Of a DNA stretch of 64,000 nt, positions 26,570 through 36,048 are shown piece after piece. Positions within the stretch are counted from its first letter, which is position 1; each line of letters starts with the position of its first letter. The notes beneath the pieces were generated by a model. It worked only from the letters and a program-made list of their open reading frames with translations. It was not told the DNA's origin and searched no databases. Source of the stretch: Mangrovibacterium diazotrophicum (GTDB taxonomy: Bacteria > Bacteroidota > Bacteroidia > Bacteroidales > Prolixibacteraceae); contig NZ_RAPN01000001.1 in the NCBI RefSeq assembly GCF_003610535.1, forward strand, positions 1,785,320 through 1,849,319. Reading direction: 5' to 3'. Position numbers and translations under genes: made by a program.

Positions 26570-27853
26570 TTATTCGGCACGTTCTTTAAACTCTCCCATT
26601 GTTTTCGAGAAAACATAGAGCGCAACAATGCCCAATGCCATGTGAATGGCCAGTGTGTACATAATGTATTCCGGCTTTCCGGCTTCTTCAAAGTGGCCCA
26701 TTAAGCCAGTGTACGAACCACTGAAAAATGCTCCAACTGCCGTAGCCAGGAAATTTGTTCCCATGTACAAGCCCGCTTTTTCTTTCGGCGCAATCCAGGT
26801 GATATACTCCTGAATACGCGGTGACGAAATCATTTCGCCAATTGAGAACAGGAAGACTCCCAGGAAAACAAAGTTATTTGATACTGTTACCGACAAAGCC
26901 AACACGACAAAAGCCGACGCAATAATGAAGAAACCAAGCAAGAACGATGGAATAGCAGCTCGCTTTTCAAAAATTCGTGAAACCAGAATCTGGAACAATA
27001 TAATGACATAGCCCGTTTGCGAAATTGCCTCGGCGTTGATTTTCCAAACACCATTGTCATTCGTCGAAATAAAACGGGCTACAGGCCCTCCCAATACCGA
27101 ACGAATCGATTCGTATAACAGGTTTGTGTCCATGTAATCGTTGATATAGACCGCCAGTGTATTGAAGAAAGCCCAGAAAGGCAACCAGAAAAACACACCT
27201 AACAAAGCCAAAAAGACCAGGAACTTTCCATCGGAAAGCGCCTCGCCCATATCCCGAAACTTCTGTCTCAAAGTAACTCCTTCCAGATCGCGAGCAGGTT
27301 CTTTGTAGAAGAACAAAGTCACCAAAAACATCACCGCGATGGCACCTGCAGCGGTGTAAAATACCGCGTCCCACGACCAGCCACGCAGTTTCCCCATGAC
27401 GATCGGCCCAAAGGAAGCTCCAATGTTGACCATGGCGTAAAAAATACCAAAGCCAAGGGTTTTGTTGGTCGAGTCGGTTGTTGCCCGAACCGTCGATGCA
27501 ATTAACGGTTTAAAAATCCCGGCAGCAAAACCGATCGTCAGCATCGACAGGGCAATGCCACTAAACGTTTTGGTCAGAATCAATAACAAAATGGACGGCA
27601 AATACGCGACATAAGCGATCAGCAACATTTTTTTAAAGCCGTAGCGATCGGCAAAGGTGCCCGAGAACAAGGGCATGAGATACGACAATGCCAGGAAGAT
27701 GGACTGGATAATTCCCAGGTCTCCTTTCGAGAAACCCAGCTCGCCCAGGTAAATACCAAAGCTGAGGTAAATACCGTAATAGGCGAATCGTTCCAGTACT
27801 TCAATGCCGTTAGCCACCCAAAATACCGGTGGAAATGACGTTCTTTTACTCAT
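26570..27853 (-). CDS. POT/PTR-like MFS transporter
   Basis: Inner-membrane transporter of 427 residues with about 12 helices. The first helix has the ExxERF motif (Glu18, Glu21, Arg22 in IEVLERFAYYGI) that binds protons in proton-coupled oligopeptide transporters, followed by the MFS loop SGTFADRYGFKKM. The C-terminal half has LFSIGEMISSPRIQEYITWIAPKEKAGLYMG, also typical of the group. Di- or tripeptides are the likely cargo, but more distant POT-like members have other substrates. It is a single gene, convergent with the toxin-antitoxin pair. Confidence 0.75.
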   Translation of the reverse strand: MSKRTSFPPVFWVANGIEVLERFAYYGIYLSFGIYLGELGFSKGDLGIIQSIFLALSYLMPLFSGTFADRYGFKKMLLIAYVAYLPSILLLILTKTFSGIALSMLTIGFAAGIFKPLIASTVRATTDSTNKTLGFGIFYAMVNIGASFGPIVMGKLRGWSWDAVFYTAAGAIAVMFLVTLFFYKEPARDLEGVTLRQKFRDMGEALSDGKFLVFLALLGVFFWLPFWAFFNTLAVYINDYMDTNLLYESIRSVLGGPVARFISTNDNGVWKINAEAISQTGYVIILFQILVSRIFEKRAAIPSFLLGFFIIASAFVVLALSVTVSNNFVFLGVFLFSIGEMISSPRIQEYITWIAPKEKAGLYMGTNFLATAVGAFFSGSYTGLMGHFEEAGKPEYIMYTLAIHMALGIVALYVFSKTMGEFKERAE

Positions 27854-28102
27854 GGTTTTATTTTTCAGGATTTAACAAATGCGTTCAAGTTGCAGCCGAA
27901 GTTAACGAATAAATGAGCAACTACCCCGGACTTTTGGCAGCTTTTTGGATCGGCTTCAAGCTCACTTCCTCGGATCAAAAATTACAACTAAATGCGATGT
28001 TTCCACATTCAATTCAATCCCGACTGTAATCAGCACAAAACCAAGCATTTTTTTATTTCGAACAATTCAATTAAAAACCATACAACCAATGATAAACTCG
28101 AT

Positions 28103-28110
28103 TACTTTTG
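28103..28110 (+). promoter_or_regulatory. -7 promoter box of the SDR gene
   Basis: TACTTTTG fits TAnnTTTG, 12 bp before the ATG at 28123 and 21 bp before the alternative ATG at 28132. The short distance makes the second ATG at least as likely. Confidence 0.5.
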
Positions 28111-28122
28111 CCGCAAATTTGA

Positions 28123-29685
28123 ATGATTAAAATGGAGAATGACAAGGCAGAGAAGCAGGCACTGAAAGCCGAAGAAATTGAAAAGTGTATTTCGGTGTTG
28201 GAGCATTTGCTTGAAAACGGCGACCAGCTTGTTCACCTCAGCGATGAACAACGCATCAAACTGATGAAGGCTGCGGGACAAATTACCCGACCGGACCGAG
28301 CCGAGCGCAAAAAACGCAACAAGGGCGTCAATAAAGTGAAAAAGCAGGAGCTTTCGGAAATTAACCGGAAAGCCCGTGCGGCATCAAGCATCCGTACTGC
28401 CCGCTTGGCCAGCGTATTCGAGGCACCCGAACAAATTGCACTTGAAGAAGCACAGGAAGCTACCGGCAAACACATTCTGACCACAGAGCACAACTGCTAC
28501 GTCTGCAAAAAGAGATACACCGAGGTACACCATTTTTACGATGCCATGTGTACCGAATGCGGCGACCTGAATTACCAAAAGCGATTCCAAACCTGCGACC
28601 TGACCGGACAGATTGCCCTGATTACCGGCTCGCGGTTGAAGATTGGCTACCATGCCACGCTGATGATGCTTCGCTCGGGCGCTACCGTTATCGCGACAAC
28701 GCGTTTCCCGGCCGACTCAGCCATTCGCTTTGCCAAAGAAAAAGACTTTGCCGACTGGGGCGACCGCCTGCACATTTACGGCCTCGACCTGCGCCATATT
28801 CCCAGCGTGGAACTGTTTGCTGCCTACATCGAGCAAAAGTACCAGCGCCTGGACATTCTCATCAACAACGCCGCTCAGACCGTGCGTCGTCCTTCAACCT
28901 TTTACGCTCACCTGATGCCGGCTGAAAACATCGGCTATCACGAGCACTCGCCGAAAGTGCAACAATTGCTGGCACACCACCACCAGTGTTTGCTGGAAAT
29001 TGACGGGTACTCGGTTCAGGAAGGCGATCACCAAAAAGCGTTGTCGGTAAACTGGAACAGCCAAACACCGGGGATGGGTATCAAAGCCTCGGCACAGCTG
29101 TCGCAAATTCCATATCGCATCGACAACTCGCTGGACGTGGCGGAAGTGTTCCCTGAAGGCCAGTTGGATGCCGACCTGCAACAAGTCGACCTGCGCAAAA
29201 CAAACAGCTGGCGTCTTCGTATTGGCGAAATCGCCCCGGTTGAAATGATGGAAGTGCAACTGGTCAACTCCATTGCTCCTTTTGTTTTGTGTAACCGTCT
29301 TTCAAGCTTAATGCGCAAAGATTACACGGGCAAAAAGCACATTGTGAACGTGTCGGCGATGGAAGGGAAATTTCACACCTTCCGCAAAGAAGATCGCCAT
29401 CCGCATACGAATATGGCCAAAGCGGCCCTCAATATGTTGGTACATACTTCTGCCAGCGACCTAGCGAAGGACGGCATTTTCATGAACGCCGTGGATACGG
29501 GCTGGGTAACGGACGAAGACCCAGCCGATATTGCCAAGTACAAACAGGAAGTGCACGATTTTCAACCGCCGCTCGACATTGTTGACGGGGCAGCGCGTGT
29601 GTGCGATCCGTTTATCGATGGCATCAACACCGGCAAACACTGGAGCGGTAAGTTCCTGAAGGACTATTTCCCAATTAGCTGGTAA
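28123..29685 (+). CDS. zinc-ribbon SDR-family protein lacking the catalytic tyrosine
   Basis: Cytoplasmic protein of 520 residues with three parts. Residues 1-115 are charged and helical. Residues 125-146 hold two CxxC pairs (CYVC at 125-128, CTEC at 143-146), a probable zinc site. From about 160 it is a short-chain dehydrogenase Rossmann fold with TGSRLKIG (168-175), the NNAA motif (248-251) and Ser411 (VNVSAMEG). The usual YxxxK is HTNMAK: Lys433 is kept but Tyr is Thr429. About 110 residues are inserted between NNAA and the Ser strand. Standard SDR catalysis is therefore doubtful. Start may be ATG 28132. Function unknown. Confidence 0.75.
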   Translation: MIKMENDKAEKQALKAEEIEKCISVLEHLLENGDQLVHLSDEQRIKLMKAAGQITRPDRAERKKRNKGVNKVKKQELSEINRKARAASSIRTARLASVFEAPEQIALEEAQEATGKHILTTEHNCYVCKKRYTEVHHFYDAMCTECGDLNYQKRFQTCDLTGQIALITGSRLKIGYHATLMMLRSGATVIATTRFPADSAIRFAKEKDFADWGDRLHIYGLDLRHIPSVELFAAYIEQKYQRLDILINNAAQTVRRPSTFYAHLMPAENIGYHEHSPKVQQLLAHHHQCLLEIDGYSVQEGDHQKALSVNWNSQTPGMGIKASAQLSQIPYRIDNSLDVAEVFPEGQLDADLQQVDLRKTNSWRLRIGEIAPVEMMEVQLVNSIAPFVLCNRLSSLMRKDYTGKKHIVNVSAMEGKFHTFRKEDRHPHTNMAKAALNMLVHTSASDLAKDGIFMNAVDTGWVTDEDPADIAKYKQEVHDFQPPLDIVDGAARVCDPFIDGINTGKHWSGKFLKDYFPISW

Positions 29686-29711
29686 TTTTCGACGACAAAC
29701 AATCCACTATA

Positions 29712-29748
29712 AAAAGCACCCGCTCACATCAGCTGAACAGGTGCTTTT
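29712..29748. terminator. bidirectional terminator between SDR and DUF1080 genes
   Basis: 9-bp perfect stem AAAAGCACC / GGTGCTTTT with a 19-nt loop. The arms themselves supply the A and T runs for both directions. Confidence 0.85.
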
Positions 29749-29770
29749 CTATTTTCAAAACAAAAAAGTA

Positions 29771-30361
29771 TTAGAGTTCTTTTATCCGCAGGTTGCGCCA
29801 GTAGATTTTTATGCCGCCACCATCGTGAATCTGAAGGGCGATCTTCCCGTTGCCTTCACCGATTTTATCATCTTCCAGATGAATCATTTCCTGCCCGTTT
29901 AGCCAGGTTTTAACCGAGTTGCCGATAACCCGGATTTTCATCGTATTCCATTCACCGTATTTTAGCAACTTTTCTTTTTCTGCATCGGGTTGAATGAGCC
30001 AACCACGCCCGTAAGACTCATAAATTCCACCGGTGTGCATGTCCGGCGGAGCCACTTCAACCTGCCAGCCCGAAATCTTTGAACCTTCAATTCCAGATCG
30101 AAAAAAGATTCCACTGTTCCCTTCGGCTTCCTGTTTAAAATCAGCAGTCAGCTCAAAGTCACGGTAATTCTTGTCGGTGGTCAGGTAGCCGTATTGGGCG
30201 TCGGGTCCGCTTTCCGAAACCAGCAAGCCATCGGCCACATACCACTTTTCGGTTCCATGTTTCTCCCATCCCCGCAAATCCTTTCCGTTAAACAAGGACA
30301 TCTCGGCCGACTTACAGCCAGCAAATGATACGAGGATTAAAAATAGCCATCCGATCCTCAT
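29771..30361 (-). CDS. DUF1080 (3-keto-disaccharide hydrolase-like) lipoprotein, second of pair
   Basis: Lipoprotein of 196 residues with a concanavalin-like DUF1080 domain, a fold used by 3-keto-disaccharide hydrolases. Signal MRIGWLFLILVSFAGC gives lipid Cys16. Domain signatures are SLFNGKDLRGWE, FELTADFKQEAEGNSGIFFRS, YGEWNTMKIRV and IALQIHDGGGIKIYWRNLRI. The start used overlaps the upstream gene's stop as ATGA (30358-30361), so translation is coupled. An open frame extends ten codons further upstream but would precede the signal peptide. It likely acts on glycans in the envelope with its neighbour. Confidence 0.85.
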   Translation of the reverse strand: MRIGWLFLILVSFAGCKSAEMSLFNGKDLRGWEKHGTEKWYVADGLLVSESGPDAQYGYLTTDKNYRDFELTADFKQEAEGNSGIFFRSGIEGSKISGWQVEVAPPDMHTGGIYESYGRGWLIQPDAEKEKLLKYGEWNTMKIRVIGNSVKTWLNGQEMIHLEDDKIGEGNGKIALQIHDGGGIKIYWRNLRIKEL

Positions 30362-31080
30362 AACTCCCGGATTTTGATGTTGCGGTACCAAACAAAACTG
30401 CCATGATCCTGCAAGCCAATCAAGCCCGTTTTTTCATGCCCGTAATCCGGGTAATCTTCCCATTTACCGGAATCACGTCTTTTTTGCCAGTCATCGGACC
30501 AAGGCACAAAACTCACCGTTTTTTGCCCGTTCAAATAATAAGCAGCAGAGTCAGGTGTAAACACGATCCGGGCACTGTTCCATTCACCTGCCGGCTTAAC
30601 GACTCCTTCAATATTCGGCGTGTACATGCCATAATCGGCACCAACCGACTGCCAGTCTTCCAGCTTTTCGGGAAAACCAATTTGGTCGATCACCTGGTAC
30701 TCCGGCGCATTAAAATAAGGTGCAGGATACTGTTCGCCCTCTAACACATGATAGAAAATTCCGCTGTTTCCGCTATCGGCAATTTTCCATTCCAGCTCCA
30801 GTTCAAAGTTTTCGAATGACTTGGCTCCGTAAACAATATCGCCACCAATATCACCGCCACGGCCCAACGATTTCAGACTACCGTCTTCGATAATCCAGCT
30901 TTCCGGAAGCTTGTCACCATTAAAAGCCCGCCAGCCATCCAGCGATGTACCATCGAACAAATACTGCCATTCGTGGCTCTTTGGTACTTCCTGATTGACT
31001 TCGGGATTAGGATTTGGCTTTTTAGACTGACAGCTCAGCAAAGCAAAAACTGCCAATAGCATCAACAAGTTTGTTTTCAT
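30358..31080 (-). CDS. DUF1080 (3-keto-disaccharide hydrolase-like) lipoprotein, first of pair
   Basis: Lipoprotein of 240 residues, signal MKTNLLMLLAVFALLSC with lipid Cys17, then a Pro/Asn-rich linker and a DUF1080 domain: YLFDGTSLDGWRAFNG, LELEWKIADSGNSGIFYHV, PAGEWNSARIVF and IGLQDHGSFVWYRNIKI. It has a loop (PYFNAPEYQVID) typical of the longer members. It is paralogous to the next gene, with which it shares an ATGA overlap. DUF1080 proteins are often found with sugar 3-dehydrogenases; none is adjacent here. Confidence 0.88.
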   Translation of the reverse strand: MKTNLLMLLAVFALLSCQSKKPNPNPEVNQEVPKSHEWQYLFDGTSLDGWRAFNGDKLPESWIIEDGSLKSLGRGGDIGGDIVYGAKSFENFELELEWKIADSGNSGIFYHVLEGEQYPAPYFNAPEYQVIDQIGFPEKLEDWQSVGADYGMYTPNIEGVVKPAGEWNSARIVFTPDSAAYYLNGQKTVSFVPWSDDWQKRRDSGKWEDYPDYGHEKTGLIGLQDHGSFVWYRNIKIREL

Positions 31081-31286
31081 GTTTTTGTTGGTTATTGATT
31101 GGTATAGGTTGATATCGGCTGCAAATCCTATCCCAAAGGGGCATCAGAACCATATGCAACCGATTTGAACGAATTTAGGGAAAATCGCCAGTTAATCAGT
31201 TAACTCCAAATATGTTCAGGAATACATCAACCGAAATCGGCGCACATCGCCTTCCGAACTAGTTTCATTTTTTATTTCTTTGCGGC

Positions 31287-31898
31287 ATGAATTTATTGCT
31301 GCTTTTCGACTATATCGGAACCTTTGTGTTTGCCATCAGTGGCACACTGACTGCCGCCAACAAGCGACTCGACTTTTTCGGGGCAACCATGATTGGCTTT
31401 GTGACAGCGGTTGGCGGTGGCTCGCTGCGCGATGTGATGCTGGGCGATACACCCGTTGCCTGGATGCGCGATCTCAACTACTTTTGGCTGATTATTGCGG
31501 GCGTGTTGGTCACTATTGTCTTCGGGAAAGTGGTGATGACACTGAAAAAAACACTCTTCCTCTTCGACACCATCGGGATCGCTGTGTTCACGATCATCGG
31601 TCTAAAAAAAGCACTATTAATGGGCATCAACATTCCGATGGCTGTGATGATGGGATTGGCATCGGCTGTAGTCGGCGGCGTGATCCGCGACACGCTTTGC
31701 AACGAACTACCCTTGATCTTTCACCGCGAGATTTACGCCACAGCCTGCATTATTGGCGCACTAGTCTATTTACTTTTAAACTACCTCGGAATGAACGAAC
31801 ACATCTGCGAACTGGCAACCGTCGTTACTATCATTGCCATTCGGATTGTGGTTGTGCGTTTCGATATCGCCTTACCGAAAGTGGAACTGAAAGAATAG
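31287..31898 (+). CDS. trimeric intracellular cation (TRIC) channel family protein
   Basis: Inner-membrane protein of 203 residues of the YicG/UPF0126 type, prokaryotic relatives of TRIC cation channels. Two copies of a three-helix unit are visible, the first with FVTAVGGGSLRDVMLG and the second with ASAVVGGVIRDTLCNELP, the duplicated GGG(x)RD signature of the family. A seventh helix closes the chain. It probably conducts K+ or related cations (family knowledge). It is a single gene. A second frame of similar length overlaps it but is very rich in Arg, His and Asp and is not real. Confidence 0.9.
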   Translation: MNLLLLFDYIGTFVFAISGTLTAANKRLDFFGATMIGFVTAVGGGSLRDVMLGDTPVAWMRDLNYFWLIIAGVLVTIVFGKVVMTLKKTLFLFDTIGIAVFTIIGLKKALLMGINIPMAVMMGLASAVVGGVIRDTLCNELPLIFHREIYATACIIGALVYLLLNYLGMNEHICELATVVTIIAIRIVVVRFDIALPKVELKE

Positions 31899-31906
31899 AT
31901 TTTAAC

Positions 31907-31998
31907 TAAAGAGGCTGTCCAAACGGTCCGAAGAGTTTTTTCGTAGCCTTTTAAAAAAGTACGCATTTCTTCAACCTATTTTCTGAACAACCTCTTTA
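31907..31998. repeat. MITE-like element or long hairpin with 15-bp inverted ends
   Basis: Ends TAAAGAGGCTGTCCA (31907-31921) and TGAACAACCTCTTTA (31984-31998) match at 13 of 15 positions as inverted repeats around 62 bp of AT-rich sequence. GAGGCTGTC-type ends recall those of Bacteroidota insertion sequences (from memory). It begins 8 bp after the TRIC stop and could also act as a terminator. Confidence 0.5.
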
Positions 31999-32003
31999 TT
32001 TCA

Positions 32004-33146
32004 TCAGGGAATATCGAGATGCCGAGACTTTCTCGATTTTCTATTTTTTTTACGCTTATTCCACCAGACAAAAAATCCGGTAACAGACAAACTCGAAGCA
32101 ATCAGGCCACCAAGAAACGTTACTATTTTACCGAACAAACCAAGGTAATTTCCCAAGTGCAGTGTCCAATACATATTGCTGACTGCTTCATTAATCACAA
32201 GTTCCTTTTGTAACGGTACACGCTTACCTGAGTATTTGTCGTAAGCAGCAAGTTTTCCATTCATCGCGCTTTTTATTCCAATTTTATTGGCCACATACAT
32301 CGCATAATAGCCCCAATCATCCAGCCAGTAAGTGTATAACTGAATCTCCGTTTTTTCCGGGAAATCAACAAAAGCCTGCTGCACAACCTCATTAATAGGT
32401 GAAGCTGTCTTCGTACTGTCGTTGACTGAAACAAAAACAGATCTCATTTGGACTTCGGGATCTCCGCCAAAGCTTTTTTGAGTGAAATCGGAGAAGGGTT
32501 TGAAGGCAATGAGAAGGCCGGTGATCGTTAACAACAACCCGAGGCCCAGACCATAAAATCCGCCGACTGAATGAAGGTCATAATTCAGGCGTTTGCGGGA
32601 GCCACTCAGCTTGAATGTGAATGCCTTTTTCATATTCTTCCGTTCAAGACTTCGGGGCCACCAAAGCACCAAGCCAGTTATTAAGGCGATCAGAAAAACG
32701 ATTGTACCGATATCAATAATCCACTCGCCCGGACCATGCCACAACAACGAGTGGTGCAGATGGGCGACTATGTAAAAAAAGTTAATCGTGGGATCGTCTT
32801 TCAAAATCTCACCGGTGTACTGATTCATATAAACCATGTGCAAGCCCTCCGTTGGGCCGAAACTATTAATGCGCACACTTCGGCGAGGATCGCGGTAATA
32901 AACAATGTAACTTGGGTTCCATCGGTTGGGGAACTCCGTCTTCAAAATTGAAATCAGAGCTTCGGTTTCCATCGGCTCTGCCTTCACTTCGTTCACGTAG
33001 CGCGCATCTCCGGCGGAAAAATCCATTATCTCGTCGCAAAAGACGATAATCGTTCCGGTGATACAAATAAAAAATACAAGCGGTGCTGTAAACAGCCCCA
33101 GCCAGAGGTGCAATTTTTCAATGAGGGTGCGGATTGAGAAATTCAT
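32004..33146 (-). CDS. PepSY-associated membrane protein (iron-siderophore reductase type)
   Basis: Inner-membrane protein of 380 residues with four main helices and two periplasmic PepSY-like segments. Family marks are the first helix LHLWLGLFTAPLVFFICITG, HLHHSLLWHGPGEW, LVLWWPRS and the last helix GLIASSLSVTGFFVWWNKR. Such proteins next to TonB-dependent siderophore receptors are thought to reduce or unload ferric siderophores in the periplasm. The receptor gene lies 147 bp upstream on the same strand, with a terminator hairpin between them, so expression of this gene may depend on read-through or its own promoter. The C terminus is very basic (KRKKNRKSRKSRH). Confidence 0.85.
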   Translation of the reverse strand: MNFSIRTLIEKLHLWLGLFTAPLVFFICITGTIIVFCDEIMDFSAGDARYVNEVKAEPMETEALISILKTEFPNRWNPSYIVYYRDPRRSVRINSFGPTEGLHMVYMNQYTGEILKDDPTINFFYIVAHLHHSLLWHGPGEWIIDIGTIVFLIALITGLVLWWPRSLERKNMKKAFTFKLSGSRKRLNYDLHSVGGFYGLGLGLLLTITGLLIAFKPFSDFTQKSFGGDPEVQMRSVFVSVNDSTKTASPINEVVQQAFVDFPEKTEIQLYTYWLDDWGYYAMYVANKIGIKSAMNGKLAAYDKYSGKRVPLQKELVINEAVSNMYWTLHLGNYLGLFGKIVTFLGGLIASSLSVTGFFVWWNKRKKNRKSRKSRHLDIP

Positions 33147-33247
33147 AGGATAATTTTTGGTTGCTGAGATTATTCGTGATTTTTTTTGCAGTCCGGGAAC
33201 TTAACCACCACTGCAGTTCTGCTTTTCGAATCTGAAAGAAAGCCAAA

Positions 33248-33272
33248 AACTACCGGAGCAACTCCGGTAGTT
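33248..33272 (-). terminator. terminator after the siderophore receptor gene
   Basis: 11-bp perfect stem AACTACCGGAG / CTCCGGTAGTT, 3-nt loop. On the minus strand it is followed by TTTTTGG, so it acts on transcripts from the receptor gene and could attenuate the PepSY gene. Confidence 0.85.
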
Positions 33273-33293
33273 CGATTATGAAATGGGTCGCGC

Positions 33294-35666
33294 TTAGAAG
33301 CGCATTGTGAAATTCGCTATAAATGATCGCGGACTTTGCGGCTCTGCATCGTAGTCCGACATCCAGTATTCTTTGTCCGTGAGGTTATTCAATTTAAGTC
33401 CGATCCGGAACTTGGGGCGATCCAAAAACAGCGTTCCGTCAAATTTAAAGTGCCCGGGAACTGTTATCGTATTGGCGTCATTCAGGTAATAATCGCTGGA
33501 ATAATCTCCTCCAAATCCAATTCCCAGTCCTTCACACTGCCCTTTTGTAAGGCGATGGCTAATCCAGAAATTTGCAACCTGCTCCGGTGCTGAGTAAGGA
33601 CGATTTCCATCCAGATTTTCAGAAATATTCGTGTATTCACTATCGTTATAACCATAGCCCAACACAATGTGCATCCCTTTCACCGGGTTGGCAATTAAAT
33701 CCATTTCGAAACCAGAGCTCTTCTGTGTTCCATCCTGAACACTGTAAGCAATGTTGTCCTCGCCGGTTACGCTACGTACTTTGTTTTCAACCTGAATATC
33801 GTAATAGCTTAGCGTACCATTCAATTTATTCCCGATCAGCTCAAATTTGATACCTCCTTCAAACTGATTGGCATGTTCGGGTTTAAAGGCAACTGTTTCG
33901 TCGGGACTCGCTTCGGTATAACCGGGAGCCACATTGGAAAACCCGTTCATGTAGTTCCCAAACAAGGAAATTTTATCGTCGACAAGCTGATAAATTAAGC
34001 CGGTTTTGGGCGACCATGCTGTTTGGTCGTAGTCTTCAACAATATCGTGGAAGCTATCAAACCGCAGACTGACCATTGCAATCAGGCGATCGGTCACATG
34101 CAAAACATCCGATGCATAAGCAGCATAAGTTCGGCGGGAACGTTTGTTGCGAAGGAAAGGTGCACTGGACGCCATTTCCTGTTTCGCCTGTCCTGCATCG
34201 AACTCTGAATCTTCAGCGTTAATTTCAACTTGATCAAATGATGTTATCCGGTAGCGGGTATCCGTTGTCTGTAGCTGTGTATAATCTAAGCCAACCAGCA
34301 ACTTGTTATCCATTCCTGCAATTTTGAACTTCCCTATGAAGTTTTGTTGTAACTGCAGCGTATTGAAAAGGCTGGGAATATTCATCACCATCCGGGTTAG
34401 GGTTGTCGGAGCACTTTCTCTCAGCAACAAAAACAGGTAGTTGGCATTGTTATCGGTATTTGAATACGAAAGAGCCGTTTGCGACTCCCAGTTTTCTGAC
34501 AATTTGTAGGTTGCCTTAGCCAGGGTATTAAATACTTTGGCCGAACTTAGAAACTCATTTGACGTGTATGATTTTTCGAAGTTCCAATTCAGCTCGTCCA
34601 AATTAGTTACCGGAGTTCCCGAAATACGCACATAAGTGGTATTTCTGTTCGATTCGAAATATTCAAGATCAAAATTCAAAGTTAGTCTGTCCGATACCAG
34701 GTAGGTGAAGGTCGGAGCAAACATCATTGTTTTATTTACACCGTAATCCTGAAAGCTTTTTTCACGATGAATAGCAGTGTTCAGTCGAAAGAATAACGTT
34801 TTATCACTGTTCAAGGGCGTATTGTAGTCCATGGTAACACGGCCCAAGCCGTTGGCTCCCGTTGAAAAGCCAACTTCTCCACCAGTACCATTAAAAGCTT
34901 GCTTAGTAACGCGGTTAACCAAACCACCGTACGAAATCAGAGTCGAGCCAAACAATGTAGCCGATGGCCCTTTGATAATTTCAAGGCTTTCCAGATTTAC
35001 CGGATCGGACAAAGAAACCCAGTTTGTAGCCATTCCGTTACGTATTGCTCCGGCGCCGTTCGCCCCGCTAAAACCACGCATACGCATTGACAAACCTGTA
35101 CCTCCGGAACCTACTCCCAGCACAACATTGGCTACACCCGGAGAAGACATCAGAGCTGATCGGAAATCAACATCTATCTGTTCTGTGAACAGTTCCTTCG
35201 GGACGACCGTGTATACCTGTGGATTATCCAAATTTTTCAGAGGCATGCGGGCTACGATCTCCGATTCTTTTTTCGAGAATTTTGTAATCATTCCGTCGAC
35301 CCGTATTTCATCGATCATCTCACTCGATTCCTCCAGGACAACCGTTCCTACACTGGTTGTCTCTCCAGCCTTCACGATTACTTCCTTTTCAACGGGTTTG
35401 TAACCGGTAAACGACAGATACAAAATATGGCTACCAACAGGCACATCCAAATTGAAATTACCGGAATCATCCGTTGTCGTTCCGATCCTTGTGCCTTTAA
35501 TACTCGCAGTGGCAAAAGCCAATCTTTCTCCGCTAGTTGCAACAATGGTTCCTGTCACTGAGCCACTAAGTCCTTGTGACAATACATAACTATGACACAC
35601 AAGACTAAAAAAAAGAACAGATAATACTCTGTAAATGAATTTTGATTTGGGGGTGGTTTTTTTCAT
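33294..35666 (-). CDS. TonB-dependent siderophore-type receptor
   Basis: Outer-membrane receptor of 790 residues. Order: signal peptide (to about residue 30), carboxypeptidase-regulatory-like domain (about 33-115, GTIVATSGERLAFATASIKG), plug with LEIIKGPSATLFGS and MRMRGFSGANGAGAIRNGM, and a 22-strand-type barrel ending in NFTMRF with the terminal aromatic residue used for assembly. TTPKS-like features and the phrase YTEASPDETVAFKPEHANQFEGG are typical of siderophore receptors. It probably imports a ferric siderophore with the PepSY protein downstream. There is no SusD gene, which argues against a glycan receptor. No Fur box was recognised upstream. Confidence 0.88.
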   Translation of the reverse strand: MKKTTPKSKFIYRVLSVLFFSLVCHSYVLSQGLSGSVTGTIVATSGERLAFATASIKGTRIGTTTDDSGNFNLDVPVGSHILYLSFTGYKPVEKEVIVKAGETTSVGTVVLEESSEMIDEIRVDGMITKFSKKESEIVARMPLKNLDNPQVYTVVPKELFTEQIDVDFRSALMSSPGVANVVLGVGSGGTGLSMRMRGFSGANGAGAIRNGMATNWVSLSDPVNLESLEIIKGPSATLFGSTLISYGGLVNRVTKQAFNGTGGEVGFSTGANGLGRVTMDYNTPLNSDKTLFFRLNTAIHREKSFQDYGVNKTMMFAPTFTYLVSDRLTLNFDLEYFESNRNTTYVRISGTPVTNLDELNWNFEKSYTSNEFLSSAKVFNTLAKATYKLSENWESQTALSYSNTDNNANYLFLLLRESAPTTLTRMVMNIPSLFNTLQLQQNFIGKFKIAGMDNKLLVGLDYTQLQTTDTRYRITSFDQVEINAEDSEFDAGQAKQEMASSAPFLRNKRSRRTYAAYASDVLHVTDRLIAMVSLRFDSFHDIVEDYDQTAWSPKTGLIYQLVDDKISLFGNYMNGFSNVAPGYTEASPDETVAFKPEHANQFEGGIKFELIGNKLNGTLSYYDIQVENKVRSVTGEDNIAYSVQDGTQKSSGFEMDLIANPVKGMHIVLGYGYNDSEYTNISENLDGNRPYSAPEQVANFWISHRLTKGQCEGLGIGFGGDYSSDYYLNDANTITVPGHFKFDGTLFLDRPKFRIGLKLNNLTDKEYWMSDYDAEPQSPRSFIANFTMRF

Positions 35667-36048
35667 GTCTTAAAAGAGATATTTATTATAACTAGTAAAA
35701 CAGAAACAACAATTTTATCCCAATATGTAGATCCTGTACATTACAAAATTGCGTTTAGGAAGTAGCGCTCGACCACTCCCGCGATTAAATTATTTCGGTG
35801 ATTTATATCGTCGTCCTGTTTCAGTTCAAAAGTACTGACCTCCCCAGACTGACACAATCGCTAAATATTGGGATTTTTAGCAGCTAAATGATAGAAATAA
35901 TCCCCAATAAAAAGATTGACGCATCCCTCATTGAGGGGAGTGTCATCAATACCCAATTCTAATCAGGGAAATCGAATCCTACGAATGATAGAGTTGTGAA
36001 TCTACCTGACACCTGTTAATGCAGAAGTAACAAAATTCAAATTTATTA
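35667..36048. other. spacer upstream of the siderophore receptor
   Basis: 382 bp of AT-rich sequence that must hold the receptor promoter. A 13-bp palindrome CCCTCATTGAGGG lies at 35925-35937; it does not resemble a Fur box. No gene is evident. Confidence 0.4.

Noticed and set aside
31280-31909. 209-codon frame overlapping the TRIC gene in another frame
   Set aside because: Its product is dominated by Arg, His, Asp and Cys without domain pattern, while the overlapping frame is a clear membrane protein family.
33294-35666. Glycan (SusC-type) receptor for the TonB-dependent protein
   Set aside because: No SusD gene follows, and the downstream PepSY protein fits siderophore uptake.
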